Shown: piece by piece, positions 47,364 through 58,470 of the stretch
How the letters are laid out: each line of letters opens with the position of its first letter
Numbering within the stretch: the stretch's first letter is position 1
Source of the DNA: Saccopteryx bilineata
Lineage: Eukaryota > Chordata > Mammalia > Chiroptera > Emballonuridae
NCBI RefSeq assembly: GCF_036850765.1
Contig: NC_089492.1
Coordinates: 103,311,022 to 103,375,021, forward strand
Length of the DNA stretch: 64,000 nucleotides
Reading direction: 5' to 3'
Made by a program: the position numbers and the translations under genes
Notes under the pieces: generated by a model
Database searches by the model: none
The model's input: the letters and a program-made list of their open reading frames with translations, nothing else
Told to the model about the DNA's origin: nothing

Positions 47364-47725
47364 ATGACCAATATCGAAATCTCACCCACTAACCAAAATT
47401 ATTAACAATTCAATAGATTCACTAGCCCCATCAAATACTTCATCATAATGAAACATTTGATTCCTCTTCAAAATTTGCTTAATTTAATAAATTCTAACAG
47501 CATTATTCTTAGTTGTTAGGCACAATTACCACCTTTTCCTGTGTTACCCACATCTGTTGGGATGTAAACTGTGGTTGAATTATCTGATATCTACACGCCA
47601 ACTGAGAATCTATATTTTTTATCTGTTTATTCATTCACATAGGGCAAATCTTATACCTTTCTAAAAACATAAAACATCAGAATCATGTTACTTTTTATTT
47701 GAGTTGGGATGCTTTCATGGTGCTA
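47364..47725 (+). pseudogene. CYTB: CYTB 5' fragment within the NUMT
   Basis: The fragment starts ATGACCAATAT at 47364 and keeps the early cytochrome b text (SHPL.KIIN, then APSN), with a one-base loss at about codon 5. The later part at 47540-47690 includes the conserved THICRDVN region and FFICLFIH. The match fades near 47725, where the unidentified part of the insert begins. Confidence 0.88.
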
Positions 47726-48280
47726 AGCTCAATTCGGACAAGCTAGGCTCCAAGAAAAACTTAACTGGTTTCTGCTTCCTCCTAAGGCACTTACCATTGA
47801 TTGCCCTTGATATTGAAATTTGGCTCAGGCGACTCAGACAACAGAAATTTCAGGCAATGATGAAAGGTAGAGGGATTTCTTATTACAGAAAAAGATAAAT
47901 AACTGGTCTGTTTAGTCTGTTTAAATTGGAGTCAACCCATTAAAAGTATTTGGAAATGTTACTCAGTTTGGCAAGATTTGGGCCACAGACCTTTCTCAAG
48001 AGCTTGTGGATGTGTGAGCCATCACACTGAAGGTCAGTCACAGCCATATCCCTTCCACCAGGGCCCTATGGGAAGAGATATTGATCTAGACTGCTTGGGT
48101 GATCATTCCCAGATAAGGCATATCCATAGTTGTATAGGGAATGGAGGCCCAAGGAAGATCAGAGACACCCACACATATCTGCTAGAGATCATGAGGCTGA
48201 GAATCCCATGATAAATTCCACACAGAGATGACAGCCCCTCCAGGTCGTTTGATACCAGAAGGCTCAGGTGGTTCATAGTC

Positions 48281-48598
48281 CTAGACATCTGCGATGTTAG
48301 GACTCATGGGATGAGTGTTTGTAGGAGTTACTAGTAAAGGGGCCTCTTCCTCCTTCTCTGACATGATCTGCTTTAGTCCTTCTAGTGCAAGACTTGGCCA
48401 AGATTGTGGCTGCTGCTTCCTCCTTTCGGTGCACTGGTTCTTGAACCAGGTCTTTATTACTAACTCATCAAGTTGAATAGCTGAAGGAAGTTCTGCCATG
48501 GTAACCCAATGTGGGGTACATGATCTTTTCAAGCTAGGTTGTGTGGTACCAGTGAGCAGATATTGGCTTTTCTGATCCATTTGAGATAGAAGATTTAT
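48281..48598 (-). pseudogene. Homeobox-like relic (PRD-like or related), minus strand
   Basis: The minus-strand frame contains IQLDELVIKTWFKNQCTERR, which has the form of homeodomain helix 3 (WF-x-N-Q with basic residues after it). It is preceded by PSLKR, which fits the loop before helix 2. The segment between is disturbed, and the helix-1 region is not convincing, so this is a damaged copy. The tail contains acidic EKEEEAP and a TPTNTHPMSP stretch. I cannot name the parent. Divergent PRD-like homeobox genes expressed in early embryos are candidates because they often leave retrocopies. Confidence 0.5.
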
Positions 48599-50065
48599 GG
48601 AGCAGGCCCTTAATCTTCCTACACACACATGCCCCTAAATCACCAGTGTGCTAGCCTCATCTCCTGACTACAAAGACAAGAGGTCAAACACTCAGATTTC
48701 ACTAGCTTTTCAGTGTCTACCATGATGTCTTTTAGAAGTAGAGTTATCAGTGGTGTGTGTTTCTGACCTGCTGAGTTTTATCTGTGAGGATTTCCTTCTT
48801 TTTTAAGACTGAATAATATTCCATTGTATGGATATACCACATTTAGTTTATCCGTCCATCTACCAATGGATACTTGGGTTGCTTCTACCTTTTGGCTGTT
48901 ATGAATAATGCTACTATGAATATGGCTGTACAAGTATCTTTTCTAGACCTTCCTTTTAATTCTTTAGGGTATATATCCAGAAGTGGAGTTGCTGGGTCAA
49001 ATGGGCATTCTATTTTTAATTTTTTGAGGAACTGCCAGGCTGTTTTCCACAGCAGCTAAACCATTTTACATTCCCACCGTTGCCCACTTTTGCGTGTGGT
49101 TATGAGCCTGGCCTTGAGGCTTCGTCCCTAAGGGCTGAAGCAGTGACTCCAGTTCTTCCTCCTCCCACCCCCACAACCCAGCATTTTGAAACACTGGGCT
49201 TAGCCATCTTTGGGTACCTTCTGCTCTTGAATCAGCTTGGGTAGATGAGAGGGAGGGAGTCCTCCCAGACGGAAAGTTCCATTGTAGAGAAAGTGTTGTG
49301 TTCCCACCTCTGCATCCAGGGCCCAGAGCTTCCCGGGTGGGGCTTCTTGGAAGGGCAGCCGTCTGCGTTGTGATGAGTCATCCCAGACTAAAGAGGTTGG
49401 CAGCAGCCTGGGTGCTGAGCCCGGGCCTGTGCTAGGATCAGCTTGCCTCCAAACTGAAAGTTAATGAAAAAACATGTGCTCCTCTTGAAAGGGGCCCTCC
49501 CTTGGCTCGTAGTGCTGGGTGTTTTCACAGGTCACTGAACCTGCCAGTGGCAATGGTGAGGCAGGCCTGGCACTTCCTGGCACTTCTGGCAGCCCTGGTT
49601 TCCTCCCTGATCGACCAGGCTGTGCTACAACCCCTGGGACCCTCTGAGGCCTGGCTCAGGAGCAGCCCATCACCGTCTGGATCTAGTGTTATAGTCTGGA
49701 CACTTGAGCAGAAACGCTCAAGGTCAGGGGGCGAAGGGGAATCCAAGGGTAGGCGTCCCCAGCACATTTCCCATCAGGCGTTTGTGGACAGGAAAATGGG
49801 TCTTCATGTGAATCAGAGAGCAAATAGGAAGTAAGCCCCTTCTTATGGGCAAAACTAGGGGGGACTGGACTGTGACCCCGATTAGGAAAAGCCATTGCCA
49901 GCCCCAGAAGTTTTTTGGTCTTATGTATGTTGGAAATTATTTTACAGAAGACGTGGCCCCTCTGCTTTAGTCTTCTAGTTCTCCAGAATCATGATGCTTC
50001 CTTTAAGAAGGCATTATATCCACTATTTTTAGGGAAATTGTCATACAGTAAGGTGCACAAATCTT

Positions 50066-50463
50066 TTTTTTTTTTTTTTGCATTTTTCTGAAGCTGGAAA
50101 CAGGAAGAGACAGTCAGACAGACTCCCGCATGCGCCCGACCGGGATCCACCCGGCACGCCCACCAGGGGCGACGCTCTGCCCACCAGGGGGCGATGCTCT
50201 GCCCATCCTGGGCGTCGCCATGTTGCGACCAGAGCCACTCTAGCGCCTGGGGCAGAGGCCACAGAGCCATCCCCAGCGCCCGAGCCATCTTTGCTCCGAT
50301 GGAGCCTTGGCTGTGGGAGGGGAAGAAAGAGACAGAGAGGAAGGCGCGGCGGAGGGGTGGAGAAGCAAATGGGCGCTTCTCCTGTGTGCCCTGGCCGGGA
50401 ATCGAACCCGGGTCCTCCGCACGCTAGGCTGACGCTCTACCGCTGAGCCAACCGGCCAGGGCT
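50066..50463 (-). mobile_element. SINE (GCCCTGGCCGG head), minus strand, young
   Basis: Minus-strand copy starting at 50463 with AGCCCTGGCCGGTTGGCTCA, intact A and B boxes (GGTTCGATTCC near 50405), the duplicated 'ccaggggcgac' module and a T run (50066-50080). Exact target duplication AGGTGCACAAATCTT at 50051-50065 and 50464-50478. Confidence 0.96.
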
Positions 50464-52941
50464 AGGTGCACAAATCTTAAGTGTATAAATTGGACAAGTG
50501 AAAATACCCATGTAACCAACACCCCAATAAAGACAAAGGCTGTTTCCTTCACCCTGGGTAGTTCCCTCGGGCCCTTTCCCAGCCGGTCTCTCGCCCCCAC
50601 CCCAGGCAGTGATTGGTTGATTTCTATTAATATAGAATAATTTTGCCCCTTTTCTAATATTATTTTGAAATAGTACAGCTTTTTGATTCCTGGCTTCTAA
50701 GTTTCTGAGAGACTCGTCTGTGTTGCGTGTATATCAGGAGGTTGTCCCTTTGTTTATTTCTGAGCACTGTTCCGATGTATAAACATACGATTTGTTTATG
50801 AATTCCACAAGAACTGCTTTTTAAATGGAGAGGGAGAAGCCCGCTGGGCTCTCCCCTCAGCATGAGCATACGTTTGCTCATCTGCGTGTTGAGCCCCAGG
50901 CTGTGCTAGGATCACCTTGCCTCCAGACTGAAAGTGAAAAGGCAGGCACTCCTCTCGCAAGGGGCCGTCTCTCACTCACTCAGCGCCGGGCCCCGCTCTC
51001 ACTGGGTGCAAGGATCAATTAGAAATGGGCAGAGAGGATGGTGACAGTGTAGGACGAAGGCATAGACAAAGGAGGTGCAGCTGAAACATTCTGCTGGTTC
51101 GAGGTTGGGAGGCCTAAGGAGGTTGCAGAGAGGAGGTGGCTTTGCTGTGAGCTTCAGGGAGGATGGGATCTGGAATTCTCAGAGGAGCCTGGAGAAGAGG
51201 CCTCGCTGGCAGCAGAGGAACAGTTGAAGCACGAGGGCCCCACAGACAGACGTGACTGAATTCACTGCTTTGCTGCAGCCACTCAACCGAGGGCTTGGGA
51301 CTGGCTTCCTGAACCTGCCAGACAGCTGGCATCACCCATCCAGAGGTGGGGCAGGAGGGGACCCAGCCAATAGCACATCTCGGGGGGAGGCAGGAGCAGG
51401 GTGGCGTGTTAAACAGATCCACACTGGCTTCTGGAACTGGCAGTGCCCTCCTGCCATCTGCAGTTGGTCTTGCAGGCTAGGCCAATGGCAGCTTGTACGT
51501 TTGTCCCACATGCCTGCAGGGTGGACAGGCCACGCGGCCCGAGAACAGGGGCTGGGCCAGCACCAGCAGCGAGCAGCAGGCCTGCCTTCTCCTGCCCTCT
51601 GTTTGCATCTCCTGCAATGCTCTGTTTCCCCTCTCCCTTTAGTCCTCTCCAGCAAGGAGTGGAAATGGTCGTGAGTCATTTGGCAGGAAGCACTTGACAC
51701 TCCGTGACGCGGATAACCGAGTCCTGGTGTGGAACAAGAGCTTTCACCCACCTCCTCCTAGGCGAGGCTAAAGCACCCTGACCTTCAGACCCTAGCCTGG
51801 CAGAGGGCAAGGTCACCGAAGGTGTAGGAGTTGGGCTATAACCGGGAAAACAGTAAGAATCCCTCACCTTGTCAGACGTGATCGGGCTTGCTGCTTCCTC
51901 AGCCAGCCAGGGCTTGCTGAGTGCCTACTGTGCGCCAGGTTGTGGAAAGGTGAGCGCGATAAGATCAATGCTTTCAGGAGCCTACAGTCTGGCTGGGTGA
52001 ACTTGTGGACACATAGTCTGGGAAATGGCGGGGTAGTTCTATGCAAAGTATAGACAGAGACCCAAGAAGGGAATGGTTGGTTACACCAGGTTACGCTGGG
52101 AAGGGCTCCATAGAGGTGACTCAGTGGGGCAAAGGAGAGAGGTCATTTTAAGGGCACTAATCCCATTACTGAGGGATTCACCCCCAGGACCTAATTACCC
52201 CCCCCCCAAAGGCCCCACCTCCTAATACCACCACATTGGGTGTTAGTGTGTCAGCCTGGCTCAGGTGCTGTCATCACCCTGGAACCACGCAGACTGAGAC
52301 TGCAGGAGGGATGCTCCAAGGGCACGCGAGGTGCTGCTGTTGAAAGAGTGGGCCGCGGATGCCGGGGAGGAGGCAGAAACAGCAGATGTCCATTCACTCG
52401 AGGCAGACGAGACCTGCGTCCGGGTTACTTAGACGCGGTAGAAACTGGCTCCCGGGAGAGGTGCATGTAAAATGCCCTGTAACTCGAGCATGTGCCATGC
52501 GCTAGGGATCGTGGAGGTCCACACAGAACCACATTTTGTCCACATAGAGCTTTTAACTACTGGGGGAGGGAAGACCTGGCATAAATAACCACTGTAGTGT
52601 GGCACTGAGTGCCTGGTGGTTGGGTGTTTAGTCTAGCAACGGGAAGGGGGTTGGTAATGGTTCCTGGAGACGTTAGTCTGGAAGCATAGGCAGGAGATGC
52701 ATGTGGGGATGTCACACTGACTCCTCACATGAGGCATGGGTGTCTGCTGTCTGCCTACCGCTTGATCCCAGCTGCTGCTAATACCGCCGTGGCTTAGTCT
52801 CCTCCTTCCCCTCCACGGCCCCCGCCTCCCGCTGGCTGCTCCAGAGCGAAGGTCTCCTCGGCTGAGCCCACTGGGGCCCCTGCGCAGGGCCTGGAGTCGG
52901 GGGCGTGTGCAGGGCAGGTTTGAGGTGCTCTCCTTCTGCAG

Positions 52942-53072
52942 GCCTCTCCCTGGAACGCCTACCCAGCTCCATCGCTTCCCGCCACCGCCTGACTGAGAGG
53001 GAGGAGGAAGTGATCACCTGCTTCGAGAGGGCCTCCTGGATCGCTCAGGTGTTCCTGCAGGAGCTGGAGAAG
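52942..53072 (+). CDS. TTC7A: TTC7A exon 4
   Basis: A 131-bp exon completing codon 173 (Gly) and encoding residues 174-216. It includes [20 protein letters not shown] and [20 protein letters not shown], very close to the human protein. This is the next helical hairpin of the N-terminal repeat region. The acceptor is TTCTGCAG|GCCTC and the donor GAAG|GTGAGC. Intact. Confidence 0.96.
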
Positions 53073-55597
53073 GTGAGCTGGGAATTACAGCACCACGTTC
53101 GTGGCTGTCCTCCACCGAGTACCGACCTCTAAGGCCCCCGTTGACCCATGTGGGCCCTGTGGGCTGACCCATAGGTCAGCCTTATGCAAACCAGAAAAAG
53201 GTGCCCTGTGCCCCTCCAAAGGCACTCTACCTCATCAGTTGGAAACTCATAGTAGACTGATTCCGTTAGATTGAGACTCTTTGCTGCCAGGAAATAGTTT
53301 TAATAAATAGATGAGTCCACATTGTCTTTGAGTGGCTAGGAACCTCCTCGGTGAGCTCAGCTTGTATGTCCAAACGTGGCAGCCCTCTTTATAACCATTA
53401 ACTCGTCTGCTCCTCACGACAGCTCTGACGGTGGGTCTTCTCTTCATCTCTGCTTCACAGGTGAGGTGTAGAGAGATCAAACCATGTGCTCACTCCTTTG
53501 CCCTTGGAACAGGTACAGTCAGGCTGGTCTTGTAGACACTTCCTGGCTCTCCTGTGCCCTAGAAGCTCCCTACTGCTACCACGGGGAGTGAGGTCTGAGG
53601 CTCATTCTCCTAGCCTTTCAGAGGCTGGCAGGGAGCTGCCCAGCAGGGGTCTGGAAGTCCTCAGGTCCCCTCATCTCCCAGCTCCCCGTGGCGGGGCGTG
53701 TCTGACCTGTCTGTGGGATGGCATTTCTAGGGGTTAGCAGTATACTGTGAAGTTATCCCCGTTCCCCCCTTTTGGGGGCTCTTGGTTTATTGCAAGCAGA
53801 ACAAGCAGGCTCATTCAACAAAGATACTGCTCACAGTCACTGAGTCCCTGCTTTTGTGTCAGGCGCTGTCTGAGTGCTTCCCATTCCTTCTCTGATCTAA
53901 ACCCACACTGGGGGCTGGATGGGACAGACCCTGAACTCTTTCCCGTTCACAAGGGAGAAAACTCGGTTTGGGGAGGAATTAAATAGCTTCCTGGAGTTCA
54001 GACAGTGAATAAATATATGACATCGGCAGGATTTGGACCCTGGTGGTGTGGCTCTGGTCACGTGTTGGGGAGAACTTGGGGTGGGGCTTAGGAATCCTCT
54101 TTAGTAGATGTTTAATGGCTGTTAGGCGGCAGGCGCCGCGGCAGAGTAAGTGAGGATTGGCGTCCTGCAGGAGAAGGTGGTTTTGAGCCGAGAGACCTAG
54201 AGCCCTCACTCGCCTGCTTTGGCAGGTGTCAGAATGTCCACCAGCTCCGGTTTTGTGATGAGGCTTTAGGGAGGAGTCCTCCTAAAACCAGGCCAGTTCC
54301 CTTTGAGAAGGGTTTCTCAACCTCGGCACTATTGACATTTGGGGCCAGAGAATTCTTGGTGGAGGGGCTGAGTTTCACAAAATGTTTAGCAGTTTTTTAT
54401 AATCCCTGGCCTATACCCACTGGATCCAGCAGCCATTTTTGGTTGTGACAACCGGAAATGTCTACAGGTACTGCCAAATGTCCCTCGAGGGCAAAGTCAC
54501 TCCCTGTTAGGAGTCACTGCCCTAGGGTCCCTCTCCTGGATTGGACTTCAGGAGGAAAGGAGCAGTGATTGAGGGGCTCAGCAAAGACAGAACTGGAGTG
54601 CATCCCCTGGCAGGGGGCCACATGGAGACCTGATGGGGCTGAGGGGACCTCTGCCAAAGTCACATGGATCGCGCTAGCCAGCAACGCTGTAGGCGCTCTT
54701 TGCATTTGAATTGTGTGGGGTTTGGAGGAAACTTTCATGGAGAAGATCAAGTCTCCCATTCAGCCAGGAGCCTAGGTTTTGGACTTAAAGGGGATTAAGG
54801 CAATGAGCTGCAATGGGCCCTGACAGCTGGTCATTGCTGGTTGAAGGAGGACAAGCCAGAGAACCACATGCGTTTTCAGAAATGCTGTGTATTCTTCCTG
54901 AGACCCAGCCCCCAAGCTCCGAGGAACTGAAAACATCTCTTAAATCTACTTTCACTTCTGAAAACTAAGGTGGCTGGCTCGTCGATTTTTCTTCTTGGCT
55001 CAGAGAAGGGAAGTGGTATTGCAAAGGCAGACCAGTCTGCCGGGCCTGGGTGAGCCTCTTACAGCTGAGGCTTAGGGACAGCTCAGTTAATAAAATGTCA
55101 TTGTTCCTCAGCTTTTCTGGAACCAGGGGTACCTTCCCTGAGCTGTTTTGCTATTGCACGATTATGTTACAGGGACAGTGTGGTACCTGGCATAGGGTAG
55201 GCACGCAGGTATTTGTTGAACGAATGAACCAGTAAGGAGCAGAGACGGGCTGGAATCCGTAGCTGGCCAGACTTGAGTTTGAGGTCGGGGCGCATGCCAG
55301 CTTTGTGACTTGAGGCTCTTTCTGAGCCTCAGTTACCTCATCTATAAGATGCAGACAAAGCCAGCTTTGTAGGGCTATTCGGCATCCAGCATTTGGATGG
55401 GGAGAGAGTGCTACAGACATATTTTAAATGGAAGCAAGTTAGGTTGGATTTGATCTGAGAATTGCAGCATGTTCCTGTGGGGTGGCCGGGGACTTGGGGT
55501 GGTCATGGGGCCATTTGTACCTGTGCTGAGGACCCTCACCCCAGCCCCTGTGCCTCAGAACTTTAAAACAGTGGCTTTCTCTGTGTTCCCTTCCCAG
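53073..55597 (+). other. TTC7A: TTC7A intron 4
   Basis: A 2,525-bp GT-AG intron, phase 0. It holds MIR-type text at about 53395-53470, 53800-54050 and 55180-55400, and a MER5A-type fossil at 54300-54525. No young SINE and no gene were seen. The acceptor is preceded by a pyrimidine tract (CCCTTCCCAG). Confidence 0.85.
54300..54525. repeat. MER5A-type hAT fossil
   Basis: Text such as 'ctcaacctcggcactattga' and 'tggttgtgacaaccggaaat' follows the MER5A consensus in order from end to end. A weaker relative is at 62495-62680. Confidence 0.85.
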
Positions 55598-55713
55598 ATC
55601 ACAAATAACACCACCTCACGGCATCTGAAAGGCGCTCACCCTGTTGACTATGAGCTCACCTACTTCCTGGAAGCTGCTCTCCAGAGCGCTTACGTGACAA
55701 ACCTGAAGAAGGG
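55598..55713 (+). CDS. TTC7A: TTC7A exon 5
   Basis: A 116-bp exon encoding residues 217-254 and two bases of codon 255. It contains [20 protein letters not shown] and [13 protein letters not shown], nearly the human sequence. It begins at ATC (Ile) where the human protein has Thr, a change at the splice boundary. The acceptor is TTCCCAG|ATCACA and the donor AGG|GTAGGT. It leaves in phase 2. The next exon is outside the window, so about 600 residues including the C-terminal tetratricopeptide repeats are missing here. Confidence 0.94.
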
Positions 55714-57031
55714 GTAGGTCACCGGCAGCCAAGTGGGGACGTGGACGTTCTTCTCTGGGCCAGGGGCTCCTGGTGTTGGTGGCATTTAGTCTGGCCTCCC
55801 TCTGTGGGTGTGCGCTCTGGAGGGGACCGGCGAGGCTGGCTTGTTCACGTGTTGTCCTACTGAGCTGCTCAGAGGCGCCCTCGGGGGGCAGGGCCGAGCT
55901 TCAGGGGCAATAAACCTGCACATACGTAGGGGGAGAGCGGGGTCTCTTTGGGAGGGAGAGAGCGAAGGACAGTGCGCTGGGCAGCAGGTGCCTGTCTGAA
56001 CTGTTCACTGTAACCTCGGGTGTCGGGTGAAGTTATTTCACTTCCCTGAGCCTCAGTCTCTCCAAAACTGAAAATGGGGAGTTGATTCCTGCTCGTTCAG
56101 CTTTCGAGGCGCAGTGAGCGGTGAGGGGACGTGTGGTGAAAGTGGAAGCCTGGCGTCGCTCTAGGGATTCCCCGTGTCTGCGGGGATGCGCAGGAGCGGC
56201 CGTTCTCCGCACGCTGCCCGGAGGGCCCTGGGGAGGCTCTTCTGTCCGGAACCACGGTGCTGGACACCTTCCTCCGTCTTTTGTGCCTTCCCTGCGTGAG
56301 GAGCGCCGCGGATGCTTCCCTGGGTGGGATGGGGCAGAGGTGGGGGCCAGGCCAGAGGGGTGCTGCCCGGGTTGTGTTGGCTGGTGCTGGTGAGGAGCGC
56401 CGCGGATGCTTCCCTGGGTGGGATGGGGCAGAGGTGGGGGCCAGGCCAGAGGGGTGCTGCCCGGGTGGTGTTGGCTGGTGCTGGTGAGGAGGGAGACGCC
56501 GCAGAGTCGGCAGGACACGTTGCAGGCAACTGTGGCTCTTTGGCGGTTCTACAAGGGCCGCCTGCCAGGAAGGCCACTGTGCACCCCGAGACTGCCGTGC
56601 CGGGGTTTCCTACGTGTCTCTGAGGCGGAGACTTTGTGCCCCGTCAGCTCCCTGCTTGGCGTCATTACCGCCCTTCACAGACACTGTCTGGGGCTGTGAG
56701 GACGTCCTGGGCAAGCGAGGGGCTCCCCGTGCTCAGGACACATCTTGCCTCACTTGAGCCTCCCTGGGGCGGCGTGGGGGAGCCACATGCGTCCCCTCTT
56801 TCTCACGGGTGAGGAAGCTCGGGGCAGCGTCACAGAGCTCGCTCTGCTCTGACTGGCTGGAGCCCTCGAAGCCTGTATTTTATTTGGGGTATGCTTTATT
56901 TTACTAATTCTCCTTTATTCATTCTTTTAATTCAACATTTTTAAAACAGGTAATTCTTGCACATGACACTATGTTTGAACTTTATACCTTTTGCTTTTCT
57001 TTTCTTTTTTTTATTAATTTTTCAAGTGCTA
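55714..57031 (+). other. TTC7A: TTC7A intron 5, part before the minisatellite
   Basis: GC-rich intronic DNA holding a MIR-like piece (about 56010-56090) and the 94-bp tandem duplication at 56298-56485. An AT-rich stretch lies at 56876-57030 just before the minisatellite. No gene was seen. Confidence 0.7.
56298..56485. repeat. Two-copy 94-bp tandem duplication
   Basis: The text beginning GAGGAGCGCCGCGGATGCTT at 56298 is repeated from 56392 with a period of 94 bases and only one visible mismatch (GGGTTGTG against GGGTGGTG). The near identity points to a recent duplication. Confidence 0.95.
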
Positions 57032-57319
57032 GACCAGGGAGGCGGTGCCCCCCCCCCTTAGTACTTGTACACCCGGAGGCCAGGCCCCCACTTAGTACTT
57101 GTACACCCGGAGGCCAGGCCCCCACTTAGGACTGTACACCAGGAGGCCAGGCCCCCACTTAGGACTGTACACCAGGAGGCCAGGCCCCCACTTAGGACTG
57201 TACACCAGGAGGCCCAGGCCCCCACTTAGGACTGTACACCAGGAGGCCCAGGCCCCCACTTAGGACTGTACACCCGGAGGCCAGGCCCCCACTTAGGACT
57301 GTACACCAGGAGGCCCAGG

Positions 57320-58263
57320 CCCCCACTTAGGACTGTACACCAGGAGGCCCAGGCCCCCACTTAGGACTGTACACCAGGAGGCCAGGCCCCCACTTAGTAC
57401 TTGTACACCAGGAGGCCCAGGCCCCCACTTAGGACTGTACACCCGGAGGCCAGGCCCCCACTTAGGACTGTACACCAGGAGGCCCAGGCCCCCACTTAGG
57501 ACTTGTACACCCGGAGGCCCAGGCCCCCACTTAGTACTTGTACACCCGGAGGCCCAGGCCCCCACTTAGGACTTGTACACCCGGAGGCCCAGGCCCCCAC
57601 TTAGTACTTGTACACCCGGAGGCCCAGGCCCCCACTTAGGACTGTACACCCGGAGGCCAGGCCCCCACTTAGTACTTGTACACCCGGAGGCCAGGCCCCC
57701 ACTTAGTACTTGTACACCCGGAGGCCAGGCCCCCACTTAGTACTGTACACCCGGAGGCCAGGCCCCCACTTAGTACTTGTACACCCGGAGGCCAGGCCCC
57801 CACTTAGGACTGTACACCCGGAGGCCAGGCCCCCACTTAGTACTTGTACACCAGGAGGCCCAGGCCCCCACTTAGGACTGTACACCAGGAGGCCAGGCCC
57901 CCACTTAGGACTGTACACCCGGAGGCCAGGCCCCCACTTAGTACTTGTACACCAGGAGGCCCAGGCCCCCACTTAGGACTGTACACCAGGAGGCCAGGCC
58001 CCCACTTAGGACTGTACACCAGGAGGCCCAGGCCCCCACTTAGGACTGTACACCCGGAGGCCAGGCCCCCACTTAGGACTGTACACCAGGAGGCCCAGGC
58101 CCCCACTTAGTACTGTACACCAGGAGGCCAGGCCCCCACTTAGTACTTGTACACCAGGAGGCCCAGGCCCCCACTTAGGACTGTACACCAGGAGGCCAGG
58201 CCCCCACTTAGGACTGTACACCAGGAGGCCCAGGCCCCCACTTAGGACTGTACACCAGGAGGC
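57320..58263. repeat. Higher-order block, copy 1 (inside the minisatellite)
   Basis: The order of unit variants in this roughly 945-base block recurs 1151 bases to the right, with a single noticed substitution (CACCC against CACCT near 58835). Identity of both bases and unit-length pattern shows a block duplication and not independent unit turnover. Confidence 0.88.
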
Positions 58264-58470
58264 CAGGCCCCCACTTAGTACTTGTACACCAGGAGGCCAG
58301 GCCCCCACTTAGGACTTGTACACCAGGAGGCCCAGGCCCCCACTTAGGACTGTACACCAGGAGGCCCAGGCCCCCACTTAGGACTGTACACCAGGAGGCC
58401 AGGCCCCCACTTAGGACTGTACACCAGGAGGCCCAGGCCCCCACTTAGGAGTGTACACCCGGAGGCCAGG

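Larger units (their letters stand above)
46551..47725 (+). pseudogene. Composite NUMT (nuclear mitochondrial DNA)
   Basis: About 1.17 kb derives from two mitochondrial regions in the same orientation: the 3' two-thirds of ND2 with tRNA-Trp and tRNA-Ala, joined near 47330 to the end of tRNA-Glu and the start of CYTB. The roughly 8 to 8.5 kb that separates them in a normal mammalian mitochondrial genome is missing. Many substitutions, indels and TAA in place of the mitochondrial Trp codon TGA show it is an old nuclear copy. Confidence 0.9.
46540..48786 (-). pseudogene. Processed retrocopy: homeobox-like transcript ending in antisense NUMT
   Basis: Near-identical 18-mers flank the insert: AGGATTTCATTCTTTTTT (46522-46539) and AGGATTTCCTTCTTTTTT (48787-48804). 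Read on the minus strand, the insert runs from 48786 through a homeobox-like frame (about 48590-48280), then unidentified sequence (48280-47726), then antisense mitochondrial DNA. It ends in an A-rich tail (complement of 46540-46548, running into the duplicated A run). AATAAA on the minus strand (46575-46570) lies about 23 nt before the tail, the usual spacing for polyadenylation. The empty site on the other strand would be TTTTTT/AAGA, matching the L1 endonuclease preference TTTT/AA. These marks are those of L1-driven retrotransposition of a polyadenylated RNA. That the RNA read through a NUMT is an inference. Confidence 0.7.
46200..49085 (+). mobile_element. Old L1 3' region, split by the 46540-48786 insert
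   Basis: The left part (about 46200-46539) contains words such as 'tgactggcttatttcatata' and 'aaggttcacccatgttgtca'. The right part (48787-49085) contains 'gaataatattccattgtatg' and 'gaggaactgccaggctgttt'. Together they form one continuous, well-known L1 segment in the + orientation. The only break is the 2.25-kb insert, whose edges carry the duplicated target. Confidence 0.85.
38100..52941 (+). other. TTC7A: TTC7A intron 3
   Basis: A 14,842-bp GT-AG intron, phase 1, the largest complete intron here. From 38,490 to 43,850 it is rather GC-rich and free of young SINEs; I see no gene there, only scattered MIR-type text (about 38335-38490 and 42660-42750) and a short tandem duplication at about 40964-40998. 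SINEs are at 43853-44225, 45105-45445, 45631-46002 and 50066-50463. The split L1 and the NUMT-containing retrocopy occupy 46.2-49.1 kb. A roughly 100-bp sequence occurs twice (49415-49515 and 50885-50990). 51,000-52,940 shows nothing beyond old repeat text near 51,900-52,050. Confidence 0.85.
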
